This document shows, piece by piece, positions 21,737 through 33,193 of a stretch of DNA of 64,000 nucleotides (position 1 is the stretch's first letter; the number at the start of each line of letters is the position of its first letter). Under the pieces are notes generated by a model. It had not been told where the DNA came from, made no database searches, and saw only the letters and a list, made by a program, of their open reading frames with translations. Position numbers and translations under genes: made by a program. Source of the DNA: Hydractinia symbiolongicarpus (taxonomy: Eukaryota > Cnidaria > Hydrozoa > Anthoathecata > Hydractiniidae); the NCBI RefSeq assembly GCF_029227915.1, contig NC_079884.1, forward strand, positions 19,160,001 to 19,224,000. Reading direction: 5' to 3'.

Positions 21737-23440
21737 TCATTGCCAACCAATACAATTAAGGGGAAAGACAAATCTAAGCAAACACACAAGTATAACAATA
21801 TTTCTGCGTTTTAGACATCCTTCTGTTGTGCTGCACTCCTTCAATATAAACACTCAGCTTTCGTGTTTTGTGCGCTTGTGACGTCATTACCCAATGACTT
21901 TGTAACCTACCTCAAATATTGATATAATTGTGTGATTTTTTGGAATCATTTTTATTTTTATGGTATATGAATGAAATTATAACAAAAAATCAAAAAAAGT
22001 CAATTTTGACTTCAATTCTTCCTTAATAAAAGTCTTTTTTTTTTGTAAAGAAAAGAAATAAAATTATACTGGATATAGAAAATGTGAAGCTTGCAAAAAT
22101 GATCATGGGACATACGATCCTTTGTGGAGATAATAATATTTAGCATGGTGCCCATGATAGAATATTTGAATGTTTGTCATATGTGAAGAACACCATTTTA
22201 TTATGGTTCATACAGTCTTGGTCATGAATATTTGCACCCACGTGCGGTGGTACGTACGCCTACACTAATACAGGCGTGCAATCAGTATCGCACGCCTAGC
22301 TTATGATTTTGGCATGCAATTATTACATTCAGGAAAGTGGCAGCGAGGAGTTTTTGAAGCATAGAAGCTGGCAAAAAAATTGCCGACGCAATTTTGTTGT
22401 GAAATTTAAATGAATGGTGTTATTATGAAGAACGTAAGGTATAGAGAACATCAAAGTCGGCCCCTTACCTTCATGCTGACACTCTTATGCTCAGCTGGTG
22501 CATTACACTGAGACTCAAACGAAAGACGGTAGACCATTTGGAACCATGCCGCAAGTCAGTCCGACCTTCATCGTCACAGAGAATACTGCGAGAAGAGTGC
22601 GCACCCATGCAAGTTAAATATAACGAGAACATGGGAGAGGTTAGATGTCCTGTACCTTAATACAGCTTTCAGACGAATGTTCTCGTGATGTAATAATACC
22701 AAAGAAAAAACATGTTCAATAAAGTTTAAAAAATCTTTTTAAAAGGGAAAAGAGAAATCAAATATGTTTAGTAATAATAATCGAAAAAATTGTATATCGT
22801 ATTAAAAAGAAGTCCAGAAGTTCTGTCTCCCACACGACACAGCAGGCAATAAGTCAGCCCTGCCCTCGGTTTTGTGAGAAAAGATGCTTTGAGAAGACTC
22901 TAACAATTGAGTCTCCTGTACAGTTTTGCTTTGCATTGAACTGTGGCTGTGACATATTTTTGTAGCATGTCACTGGCGACTTCTGTGATATTCAACTTAA
23001 TGATGCCCTAACCTTCAGTTCGTAAATAGCAGGTGTACAACTTACTTCCTAATCAGTTTATCTTAAAATTAGAGAGCTAGTTGGGACAGAACTATTAACT
23101 TAAGAAGTACACCATCAGGAAGGTACAGTACAGTCTGAATGTAATCTACCGCGTACACGCTAATATCACACCTGAGCGTTTTGGAAGTTTATATTTGCAT
23201 GTTAAAAACAGTGCGCTCGCGGAGCAATTATATTTTTTCTAATAGCGAGATGCATTGTGTAAATGTATTGATAAGCTATTCCCTTAAGTATTAGCGTGAA
23301 GTAATTAAATAATAAAAATCTTTCGCGAAGTTTTTAATACATTGCGCGAGAATGTATTGTTGATTTAATTACTTAAAAAAATTCCAGCGCGTTTAATCTA
23401 AAAAACATAGGAGAAGCATTGTTCACAACTATTAAATGCC

Positions 23441-23612
23441 CCTTTTCGATTTTAAACTTTTATATTTCGATCTAAAAAAACATTTCTATCGCCGCTTTTC
23501 GATTTTAAACTTTTAAAATGCAATCTAAAAAAACATTTCTATCGCCGCTATTAGTTTTTAAACTTTTAAAATGCAATCTAAAAAAACATTTCTATTGCCG
23601 CTATTAGTTTTT
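23441..23612. repeat. Minisatellite array, 56-bp unit
   Basis: About three units of the form ATTTCTATCGCCGCT, TTTCGATTTTAAACTTTTA, AAATGCAATCTAAAAAAAC. Reverse complement of the 11.7-kb array. Confidence 0.85.
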
Positions 23613-24348
23613 GAATTTCCGCGCCCGAAGGCGTAGGAAATTCTTTAAAACCGTCGTTTTTTTCTTTCGGAGCATTTTTTGAGAAAAAATCGACCCTGGG
23701 ATTTGACATTCCTCTGAGAGGAGGATAGTATTGGTATCACTGACTAACTAACTAACCAAATGGCCAATTGCAACGTCACAAATTTAAACTTCGTACCCAA
23801 GCTCCCTAAGTACTGGGAAGTCATCTAAATGACTTTTCAGGCCAAAATTGGTATTTGTTATCGACAAAATTTGGCACAGTTAACAAAGAAAGTTTGCTAA
23901 ACATAATGGTGACATCATAATTTTGATTTTTGTCACCTAAATGTCATTTCAGGCCAAAATTTGTCCAAAAATTAAAACTACTTTATTTTCGACAAAAATT
24001 GGCACAGTCAATAAAAAAGTATGCTGAAAATGATGGTCACATCAAAATTTTGATTTTTTGTCAACTAAATGCTGTTTAAGACCATAAACGTCTCAATCGC
24101 AAGACTTTCAACCATGAATGATAGGCTGTATTTTTTGATAGCAATTTCTTTTAAAATGTGAGTTTATTATGACACGTTTCGTTTTGTTTGCGTTAGTTGT
24201 AAGATATAATGTCACTTGTGTGCTTCATCTTCAGAGCTTCATGCACCAAACCTCTTCGAATGTTTGGCACGATAACACAACGAATTAGCAGGTTGTCATC
24301 AAATATTTTGGTAGTGAGCGGAAATTCTTAGAGCCCCCAGGGCTTCTT
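23613..24348. mobile_element. Repeat inserted into the minisatellite array
   Basis: Interrupts the 56-bp array, which resumes at 24349. It holds two to three units of about 112-126 bp (CAGGCCAAAATT at 23839 and 23951; GACAAAATTTGGCACAGT at 23864 and, with one change, 23990). Ends carry AATTTCCGC on the left and GCGGAAATT on the right. No ORF. Confidence 0.5.
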
Positions 24349-24537
24349 GTTAAACTTTTAAAATGCGATTTAAAAAAACATTTCTATCGCCGCTATTCAT
24401 TTTTAAACTTTTAAAATGCGATCTAAAAAAACATTTCTATCACCACTTTTCATTTTTAAACTTTTAAAATGCGATCTAAAAAAACATTTCTATCGCCACT
24501 TTTCATTTTTAAACTTTTAAAATGCAATCTAAAAAAA
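24349..24537. repeat. Minisatellite array, 56-bp unit, second block
   Basis: Just over three units, the same unit and orientation as 23441-23612. Confidence 0.85.
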
Positions 24538-25147
24538 CGCTTAATTACTGCAATTAACATTTGCAAAAGAGTTCACGCAAAATAGATTGCTAAAATTGAT
24601 CTTGCAACCTATTGTGATTAAACAATTGATCGCGTGGGGTCATTGTTTATCAGCGAGGCAATTATTTTCTTAAAAAAACAAAAGCTATTGTTCTGTGTAA
24701 CTATTCATGCGAGTTTCGCGTCCGCCGTAGATTACATTCAGACTGTACTGTAGGTCAATAGGACTTGTGCTTCATTTCCATTTGTCATTGTCTTAAGGAG
24801 ATCAATACAAGGTGAATGACGAAATTTTTTGCCAGCTGAAAAACAAAAAAAATATTGTCGATCCAATGCCGACGCAAAACATTTGAAATGTATCTCACGT
24901 CAGCAATTTTAATGAAGGTGGGTATTTAATAGAAATACATTTTAGAGATACATTTTAACATGGAAGAACAATTATGTATTGGGTTAAGTTTGGGTAAGGG
25001 ATTACTCTAAAATAGCTCAGTTCTGCTTGGCGTGTGTACAAAGTAGAACAAGGCATGTGATAAAGAGCACGCCCAAATTTCACATGGCGTGTGCGGAGGC
25101 GTGCGCACGCCACTCATGACCATGCACCCACTCATGACCAAGACTGT

Positions 25148-26286
25148 TGATATGTTAATAAACCTTTTCACAGTACTGTACATATAGGGTAAAATTGTTA
25201 TAAATATTGAAGTTAGAAGGGTAAGAACACAATTCGCTAAATGGAAACTCTGAGCCGTCAAAACATTTACAGGCCACGGGTGGTGTCCACGAATTTGAAT
25301 GGAAAATTTTAATATCTGCACTGATGAACAATAGAGAACGAAGAAACTTGGAAGCATTCCTAATTGCTCTAAAAAAGCCTTAATTAAACAAGAAGCTTGA
25401 GACAAAATTATTAAACCTGTTTAGAAACTTAGTAACTTAAGTAAAATTTAATTGCCACTGTTACAAAGATAACGCGTTAATCCTCATGACATTGTTGCTC
25501 CCATGACGATTACTACGTTTTCTCTGATTTTTGTCTCTTTTTATTCCTTTTACTTGTACAAACAATTTCACATTTGTATATAGCACTTGCTGATTTTTAA
25601 ACTTGTTTTTAACTTTTATATTATTTATGAAATATATTGATAGACTGGCAAAATTATTCTTAACATAACGTAACTTCATTCCTGTGAAAAATTGTTATAC
25701 GTTTATAAAAATTTCTAGACAGGGGTATCCGTGACTAGTGTTGGCTACTTGTTCTGATCGCCATTAAATTTCAGCTGTCTTGTGATCAAGGGTAAAATAT
25801 TTAGTTTGAGTACTGAGCCTGTATACATAATCTCGAAATGAAGCAAATAAATTACTGACGACTATGACAGTATGTACCATTTCTATGTTGATAATTAGCT
25901 TTTTGTTTTTCCACACTTCACACACCACTGACTGTGGGACCAATCATGAAAAAAAAATATATAACAACGAAAAAGAAATTGTTTTTTCTAGATTATAACG
26001 TTGCCTCAGCACTAAATGAAAAGTCATTTAATTTAATGCTGTTTTTCTGCCTTAAATGTTAATATTTTTTATGCATTTGAACTAATGTTTTTCCATTGCA
26101 TATATTATTATTTTTATAGTTTTTAATTATTATAAATATAATAGTTTTCTTTGGTAAATAAGAAATCATTGAAAATTAAAAACATTTAGAAAAGCTATTT
26201 AATTTTAAATTTAAGGGATAGCTTAAACATAAAAACTCACATTTCATGAACTAAACTTTAGCTTTGTGGAAACGCAGAAATATTGT
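25148..26286. other. No gene recognised
   Basis: AT-rich. Minus-strand ORFs at 25405-25007 and 25679-25461 lack recognisable domains; the first overlaps the terminal repeat of the 22.2-25.15 kb element. Confidence 0.4.
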
Positions 26287-26323
26287 GGCGCCGTAGTTTA
26301 GTGGTTATAACTCTCGCACTTTG
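26287..26323 (+). mobile_element. SINE head, truncated
   Basis: GGCGCCGTAGTTTAGTGG followed by TTATAACTCTCGCACTTTG, the tRNA-like head of the 14855 family, cut off before the B box. Confidence 0.65.
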
Positions 26324-27428
26324 TAAAATGTATGTAATATGTATATGTAAAATATGTATTACATAGTACCTTGTTTTTCTGGAGGGTAATGGCAATGCAT
26401 GCAATAATTAAGAGCTCTATTTAAAAAATCAATCTCAAACTTTTTAAGCTTCAACTACATTAAAACAGGCTATAACCACTTAATTGCTTTGGGTTCCTGA
26501 GTAGTAACTTAAAATTGAGGAAAAACAAGGTATGTGTTTTGATTGGAATGAGTCGGTACAACATGTTTTGCAATGTATTGGGCTGTTTAAGGAAAACAGG
26601 TGCCTCCAGGCACATGCTAATTACTGGTGGTTTTTATATCATGAGCCTCAAGCACATAAGACAGTTGAAATACACTTAGCGTCGGTGGGTCAGGGGTTTT
26701 TGTTCATACCACTGAGCGTCAGGTGCTTTGAGTGTCAGACATGTTTTTTATTCAAGTAATGATCACAGTTGAAATTCTCTATGCATCAAGTTCATCAACA
26801 TGTCCTCAGTGCCGGCTTGTTTCAGAGAAAGCAACTTTGAGCAACAAATATGGTTAACACTATGTATCCTTGCCTTCAGGTACGGCTTCCTAAGACTTCA
26901 TTGACTTGCATCAACTTAGTTTCTAAATGGCTACCAAGGAGGTCCAACATTCCCACCAAGATAAATTAGAACCTAACCTTGACAATACGAGGCAAACAAC
27001 GCGTGACTTTGGTATAAAATGTGTTATGTTGTGTGTCCACACAGCATGTTTGACCCAGTTATCTGCAGTTGCATATGAAGATGCCCTGAAATAGATTTTT
27101 AGTGATCGGTGGATTCTATATTACACCGCCTTGATTAATCAAATAAATATTCTGTATCCACTATTTGTAAACGTGTTGGTGACATCACAGTAATATGATT
27201 GTATTGTATATCAGGTCTTTGTGTCATATTACTGTGAGGACAGCAGTTGTTTATCTTTTGTTATAATTAAATCCCTTTATTAAACGGTACCTTTCACAGA
27301 AAATAAAATAATACTTATAGAAATTTAAAACACATTACTTTAACAATACGGTTACATCTGTGTTAACTGCTACCTCTCTAGAACGACTGCTTGAACCACT
27401 TTAAAGAGCACCCCTCTGTTTTTAGTGA
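26324..27428. other. No gene recognised
   Basis: Intergenic or intron 1 DNA. An ORF at 26532-26759 (plus) has no recognisable domain. Confidence 0.35.
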
Positions 27429-28639
27429 TAGTTAAACCTGCTTATTGCAACCTCCCCAGTGCAACCAACGGCCACAAAATTTAGCTCTCTAGTTGCATCA
27501 CAACCAGTATATACCGGTCACTAAAATAAGATTGCTCACTGCTGAAGTTCTTTGTTTTTATTTTTGTGGTAACTTTATTGTTGGGCACTTTATATATTCT
27601 GCACAATGTTTAAAAGTCAGCTTACTAGTTGCATTCTATATATGATTACATTATTTGTTTCTAATAAGCTGTTCTCATCACATGAAAGTTTTATCAAAAT
27701 ATTATTTATCTTGTATAGTGCACTATATTTAATTGTAAAATAATATGTACTGAATAATGTAATGAAGTCAAAATATTTTTTCCAGAACTTTTCAGATTTA
27801 ATGTCGGAAAGTATTTCAACTTTTCTTATTAACTTCTTGAATGATTGAAGCATTATGTGGATCCAATTATTATTTAAATTAGAAACATCAATTTTTTTTC
27901 TACATTGTTTTTTAAACCAAGTTTCGTGAAATTTTAAACCAAGGTTTTGTGAAGCTGTCTTCATTCATTATTTTTGACTTTTTTCCACTTTAAATTGTTT
28001 AAGTTTGTGAGACATTCTTTGTGAGAGCTGGGGTGAATAAAAATTAGTAAATTGTGAAGGCTGGGGTGAATAATGAGTAAATCAAAAAAATGAAAAGCAC
28101 TGACTTTAAAGAAAAAGTTGATGTATAAACTTCAAAGAATGTTTTGGGAACCTGTGAATTAGGAAATAAGTTCAAAGTTGGAAAAAACGCAAATACAAAC
28201 CATATTAAAAAAATAAAGATGGAATACTTAAAAGTTATCAAAATAATGAATCAGCTCAACGAGCGTAAAAGCAGTAAGAATACTGCTTAAAAAGAACTTA
28301 AGAATTTGATGTACGAGTGGTTCAAAGAAACCACTGCAAGAAAGAGTCCTGAAGTTTGCTGATGATCTTTGAAGTGGAAGAGTTTTGAGTGTCAAATGGC
28401 TGGCTTAAAAGTTTCAGGCCACGAAATAATACATCATTTAAACGTTATCAGGGAAAAGTAGAGATGTATGTCAAGAGACCATAAAGATTTAAAGTACAGA
28501 CTTGCAGCTTTAACCCCCAAAAGATATTGTTAACATGGATGAAACCGGGTATAGACAGGTTCTTTCTATAACAGCCACCTGTCTTAAACAGCCAGTTTTT
28601 TTGGTTTCCTTATGTGGTCGTTATGGACAGGTCTGACTG
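27429..28639 (+). mobile_element. pogo/Tigger element relic
   Basis: The right end, read in reverse from 28639, is CAGTCAGACCTGTCCATAAC, followed by TA; the left end near 27429 is a decayed copy (AGTTAAACCTGCTTATTGC). TA duplication and CAGT ends fit pogo. The transposase relic is listed separately; the left 650 bp is non-coding. Confidence 0.65.
28070..28560 (+). pseudogene. pogo/Tigger (CENP-B-like) transposase fragment
   Basis: Spread over three frames. Recognisable in order: ALTLKKKL (start of the CENP-B/psq HTH), KFKVGKN, LKFADDL, VSGHEIIHHLN/LSGKSRDV, and NMDETG at the first catalytic Asp of the DDE domain. Many stops and shifts; the rest of the DDE domain is absent because the right terminal repeat begins just after. 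Confidence 0.6.
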
Positions 28640-30576
28640 TATCTATAATCATTAAAATATATACCAACATAAGTTTATGGTTGTAATACATTGAAACTAT
28701 ATTACAGAATATATTTCTTATAAATTTTTGTGATTAAATTTTGCAGTTAAGCTCATTTGCAAAAATCGAGCATTTTGCTGGGACTTACTTTTGTGATTCA
28801 ACATTTTTAACTATTTTTTTAACTGGCAAAATTAGCTCTTGGTTAATTTTCGTGACAAACAGCCAAATCTATTGTTGAAAAATCTCAAAGCAAATTCCGG
28901 CCAGGGAAACAGCTATGGTGTCACCTTTGGTATTATTGTAAGCTCTTTTTCTCAGTTACAAAGAAAATGATTAAGGAAAACAAACGTGATAAAGTCAAGT
29001 ATATAAATCACACAACAAAATAATACTAATATGTATGTTTTTAACATTTAAAAAGTAATCTTATAGTTCGAATGCATCAAATGCATTACAGAAAAGATTA
29101 ATATCTGTTTTGGGCATCAGATTCCAATTCATATTCTGAATATTTGTCCAATTTTTCTTCTTCTACGAATGTATATTTTTAAAAATATGTGTTTTTTAAA
29201 AAATATGCGTACTTTTTAAAATACGAAATTGTATTTCATATATTTAAAAATATGTGTATTTTTAAACAAAATTCATATTCCTAATTTCAGAAATACGAAT
29301 TTTGGATTTCGTGTTTTAAGAATAGGAATATCGTAGTGGTCAATTTTTCTAGAGAGCATTACATATATGTGTGTATGTCGTTTGACTATCTCTTGTTGTT
29401 ATTGGTTTTCAAAGACTATGTATAATTGATTAGATATTGCGAAAAAATTGTTTAAAAATATTTTACTTTATTTCAAATTAATCACCATTGGAAACCAAGC
29501 TTTAGTTATGTATTAAATCTCCATCATTAATGCATGCAAGGTACAGTGTGAATGTCATCTATTGCATTGGAGAAACTTGCATGAATGGCTGGACAGTAAG
29601 GGTTCGTCTCTTTTCAAAAAAAAATCATTTAAATCTTTTCATTTTTTTAATTACCATAACTTGCCAAACGAATTTGAAACAATTTTAAAATAACAAATGT
29701 TTTTAATGAAATTGTTTCAAATTCTCACAGCATAATATGTTTTAGCATTTAAATCGTTTCAAAATCATGGAAACCTGAAGAGATCAGACTGGACTGGACC
29801 TGACCTGACCACCAAGAGTGAGTTTAGGAACCATCAAACTTTAAATTTTTTCTTGTGTACGATGAGTCTCTAGAGCTTCATTTTAATATTGATATAATGG
29901 AAATTATAGTGATGTTTTTCGCAGTTTGCATTTTGATATCCCAAATAGCTCTGGGGATGAGAATGTTACACAAAAATCTACTTCTGTTCATATATTCACA
30001 CAAATCCCAAGAATCAAATGAGATATCCACACAAATGGCTAGGCTTACGTTCTGAAACAAAACAAGGATTACAACTACAAGGGGTAATTAATTTAATTTG
30101 TTTGTTTTAAAAAATTATTAATGCATGTGAATGCTCAGGCAGGCAGGATCTATGAGTTCTTAAATTATTGCAGAGACGTGTGTGATAATTATATGTGGTG
30201 CTGAGCACCAATGTGCTCAACACATAAACAACCTTTTAAATTATCTGCAACTTCCAGAAAAAATTATTTTGTAATATATATATTTAAAACTACTAACTAA
30301 TATAGTTTAGAAAACTTTCTTACAAAAGAAATAATTTAAAATTGCAATATTAACTTAACTTAACTCGATTGGTAGTTCAAAAAAGGTGGCCGATAATTTT
30401 TTAGTTTATTTTTAGTTTTCCTAGTTTATTATTTCACTACTCGATAAAGCCCGTGGAGAAATCCACTCAAGCAAAAGGACAATGAAAAAATAGGTTGCTT
30501 TTCTTGCTGCATCATGCTGAAAATGCTGATCAAAATAATGTATATATAGGATCATATGTTTTCGACAAACTCCTAA
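28640..30576. other. Repeats, no gene
   Basis: 29160-29330 holds irregular repeats of AAAATATGTGT/TTTAAAAATATG. 29544 starts with CAGTGTGAATGTCATCTA after TA, a diverged end of the CAGTACAG family. 30430-30480 holds CTCGATAAAGCCCGTGGAG and AAATCCACT, a word also seen near 36575, 45630 and 49990. Confidence 0.45.
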
Positions 30577-31635
30577 GGGGTCGTCTCAAAATGTTCGTAT
30601 GTAGTTCCTATAATTCGTATCAAAACTTTGTATCGATTTGTTAAATCTTTCGTATCATTTTATTTTCAATACAAACTTTTTCGTATCATCAAAATTGAAA
30701 GTTTGTATAAAGTTCGTATCATTTAAAATAAAGTTTGTATGTAGTTCGTATCATTTTAGAGAAGTTCGTATAAAAATTTGCTTATACGAAGTTGATTTAT
30801 CAGCTATAATTGGACTATTATCTATAATCGTTATATTGAAAGTTTTACAACAATTATAAAGTTCATTTCATTATACGAACTTCGTTTATTTTAATTGGAC
30901 TTATTATCTAAGGTCTTTAGGGATCGTCTCCACGGCATCTTAGAAAGTAAAAAGATCTCCGTAGATCGTTTAAAAATCATGAAAACGGGATCGTAGAAAA
31001 TGAAAAGATCGCGGTGGATCGTTTAAAAATCATAAAAACGGCATTGTAGAAAACTAAAAGATTGCTGTGGTACATTTTAAAATTATGAAAACGGGATCGT
31101 AGAAAGCGAAAAGATCGCCGTAGATTATGTAGATTGAAACTATGAATACGCAATTTTTCTAGTCTTTTCAAAGAAGTCAATCTTGTATATTTTACTTCTT
31201 TTATTTCTGGTTTCGTATTGAAATAATTTTGCGCAATTATGCTGGTGCTTTTGAAGTTCGTTTTAAGTTTGTATAGCAATTTACTTAGTTTAAATTTCGT
31301 ATCATTTCTTTTCGTATTTCAAAGAAACTTCGTTTAATTCTTTTGTTTCTGGTTTCGTATTTAAATAATTATGCGCAGTTATGCTGGTACTTTTGAAGTT
31401 CGTTTCAAGAACGTATAGCAATTTACTTTGTTTAAAGTTCGTATCATTTCATTTTGTATGATAAAAAAACTTCATTTAAGTTTGAATCATGTATTATAAA
31501 AGTCTGTATAAACTTCGTTTATATTTATTATTTTAAACGAAGCAGTTCGTATGACATTCGTTTAATGAAACGAAGTACTTCATAGCGTTCGTATAATTAT
31601 ACGAAAAAAACATACAAACATTTGGAGACGATCCC
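30577..31635. mobile_element. TAA-flanked MITE with TTCGTAT repeats (PIF/Harbinger type)
   Basis: GGGGTCGTCTCAAAATGTT at 30577 and its near-complement ending GAGACGATCCC at 31635, flanked by TAA at 30574-30576 and 31636-31638. The interior is packed with TTCGTATCATTT-type words in both orientations. A third terminal-like copy (GGGATCGTCTCC, 30920) lies inside. No transposase ORF. Confidence 0.75.
30945..31130. repeat. Tandem repeat, about 54-bp unit, 3-4 copies
   Basis: Units contain GATCGTTTAAAAATCATGAA, then AACGG-ATCGTAGAAA and AAAGATCGCCGTAG, inside the TAA-flanked element. Confidence 0.7.
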
Positions 31636-31638
31636 TAA

Positions 31639-33193
31639 GGAGATATAAAGTTTTAAAAATTTTGCTGATGTCAGAAAATACCCATCAAAACACACAGAAT
31701 TTTTTTTCCTGTTGCCTATATCATATAGATCTTAAAACGCTGATCAAGAAAATGTATAGGATAATGTATCTGTGACAAACAGTTGCAGAGATATTGGGGT
31801 TTGAAGGTTTTTTGATGACGTCATCACACCGTCCATCCTGAAACGGATTCAGGGACCCATGTTGAGAAAACTTACCCAAATTGTTTCCAGGTGGTCCTTA
31901 GTTACCCACTTGATGAAAAAAAGACTGAATCACCACCTCGTTTCCAAGTTATTTGGTCTCAAAGTTTTAAGTGCACTGTAATGGCTTCATTACCTTAAAA
32001 TAGGATATTGAGGTTTAAAGTAGTGATATTGACGTCAGAAAATTTTACATATAAGACATAACTTTTTCGGCTGCATCAAAGAAAAACGAACACATCCACT
32101 CTGCCTGTTACAGACACACCCACACTCTCTGTATTATTATTATGAGATGACAAAAATTGCACTATGTGATACAGATGTATCTGGCTTTCAGAAAATATAT
32201 ACTTTTATGTTATCTTAATTCGTAATTTAGGAGGTATAGACATTACTCTCAATATGAGTACAGTACCACCTGAATGTAATGTTACATGTACACGCATTTC
32301 AAGATGTTGCATAATGAAGTCATGTTTACATAAAAAAACTTTATGTGTCTATTGTTATCACATGTATTTTGCATGTTTCTATTGTTATCTATATTTTCAT
32401 GTGTTTACAATAATATATACGAAAAACTTTTGTTCAAATTAAGACATGCATGTTATTGTTTAAATGTGTTAACAATCACAAAATATCAACTATAATAGTC
32501 ACATTTATAACCATGTACGCATTTTGCATTTTTAACATCGGCCTAAAAAAAGTTTTAATTCTTCTCAGAAACATTTGTTTTTCTCATTGGGCTAAAATCG
32601 CGATAAAAAAAGTTTTAATTTTTCTCAGAACTTTTTTTTTCCCATCACGCTAAAAAAAGTTTCAGTTTTTTTTTGCAAGGGTTTTTTCTTATCGCACTAA
32701 AAAAGTTTTTTTTACATTTTATTACATCGCGCTAAAAATTCCTATTTGTGTTTTTTTTTTAACATTTGGAGAAGTTCTTACAGCACAATATCAAGTATGC
32801 TCACTGTAAACGTAGTATTAAAGTTGGTCTCCCTTATAAAGGTTTACATTTTTAATTAGATAAACAACTGGTGGGTAAGTAAAAGCTGAACTATACTACT
32901 GCATATTGAATAAATTATGCATATCAAATGTAGGTTATTTTCATTTTCCGTCATTTTCATTTATTATTTGGATCCCTGTATGACATTTAAGATTATTTAA
33001 GGTGTAAGTTTTATCTATGGCAATTATAAACTGTTCCACCACCATTGGCTCGACTTTAGTGTAAGTCACTAAAACTTAAAAAACAGTTTTGTAGCTATTT
33101 TATTAAGTCTAAAATATTTATTAAAGTGGCTTATTAATAAACAATTTCACAGTTCTTTAACTTTCTCTAATCAATCGATTATATATACTTTAG
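31639..33193. other. Repeats, no gene
   Basis: 32090-32150 has CTCTGCCTGTTACAGACA and TATTATTATTATGAGA, similar to 36525-36575. 32261 (after TA) starts CAGTACCACCTGAATGTAAT, another CAGTACAG-family end. 32540-32750 is a degenerate tandem array of about 55-60 bp (CTAAAAAAAGTTTTAATT and TCTCAGAA, with ATCGCGCTAAAA). Confidence 0.45.

Larger units (their letters stand above)
23125..24750. mobile_element. TA-flanked element with 24-bp TIRs (mariner/pogo-like, non-coding)
   Basis: CAGTACAGTCTGAATGTAAT begins at 23125; the complementary 24 bp ends at 24750. TA flanks both sides (23123-23124 and 24751-24752). It contains the 56-bp minisatellites. CAGT ends plus TA duplication are typical of Tc1/mariner-pogo derivatives. 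Related ends occur at 15666 (reverse), 29544 and 32261. Confidence 0.75.
22212..25147. mobile_element. DNA element with ACAGTCTTGGTCATGA termini, hosting a second element
   Basis: ACAGTCTTGGTCATGA at 22212-22227 and its exact complement at 25132-25147. Inside both ends are GC-rich words built on GTGCG/CGCAC (CACGTGCGG on the left, GGAGGCGTGCGCACGCC on the right). No coding region seen. The TA-flanked element at 23125-24750 lies within it. No target duplication was identified. Confidence 0.6.

Noticed and set aside
27617-27964. 115-codon minus-strand ORF
   Set aside because: Low-complexity, AT-driven frame inside the pogo relic, no domain.
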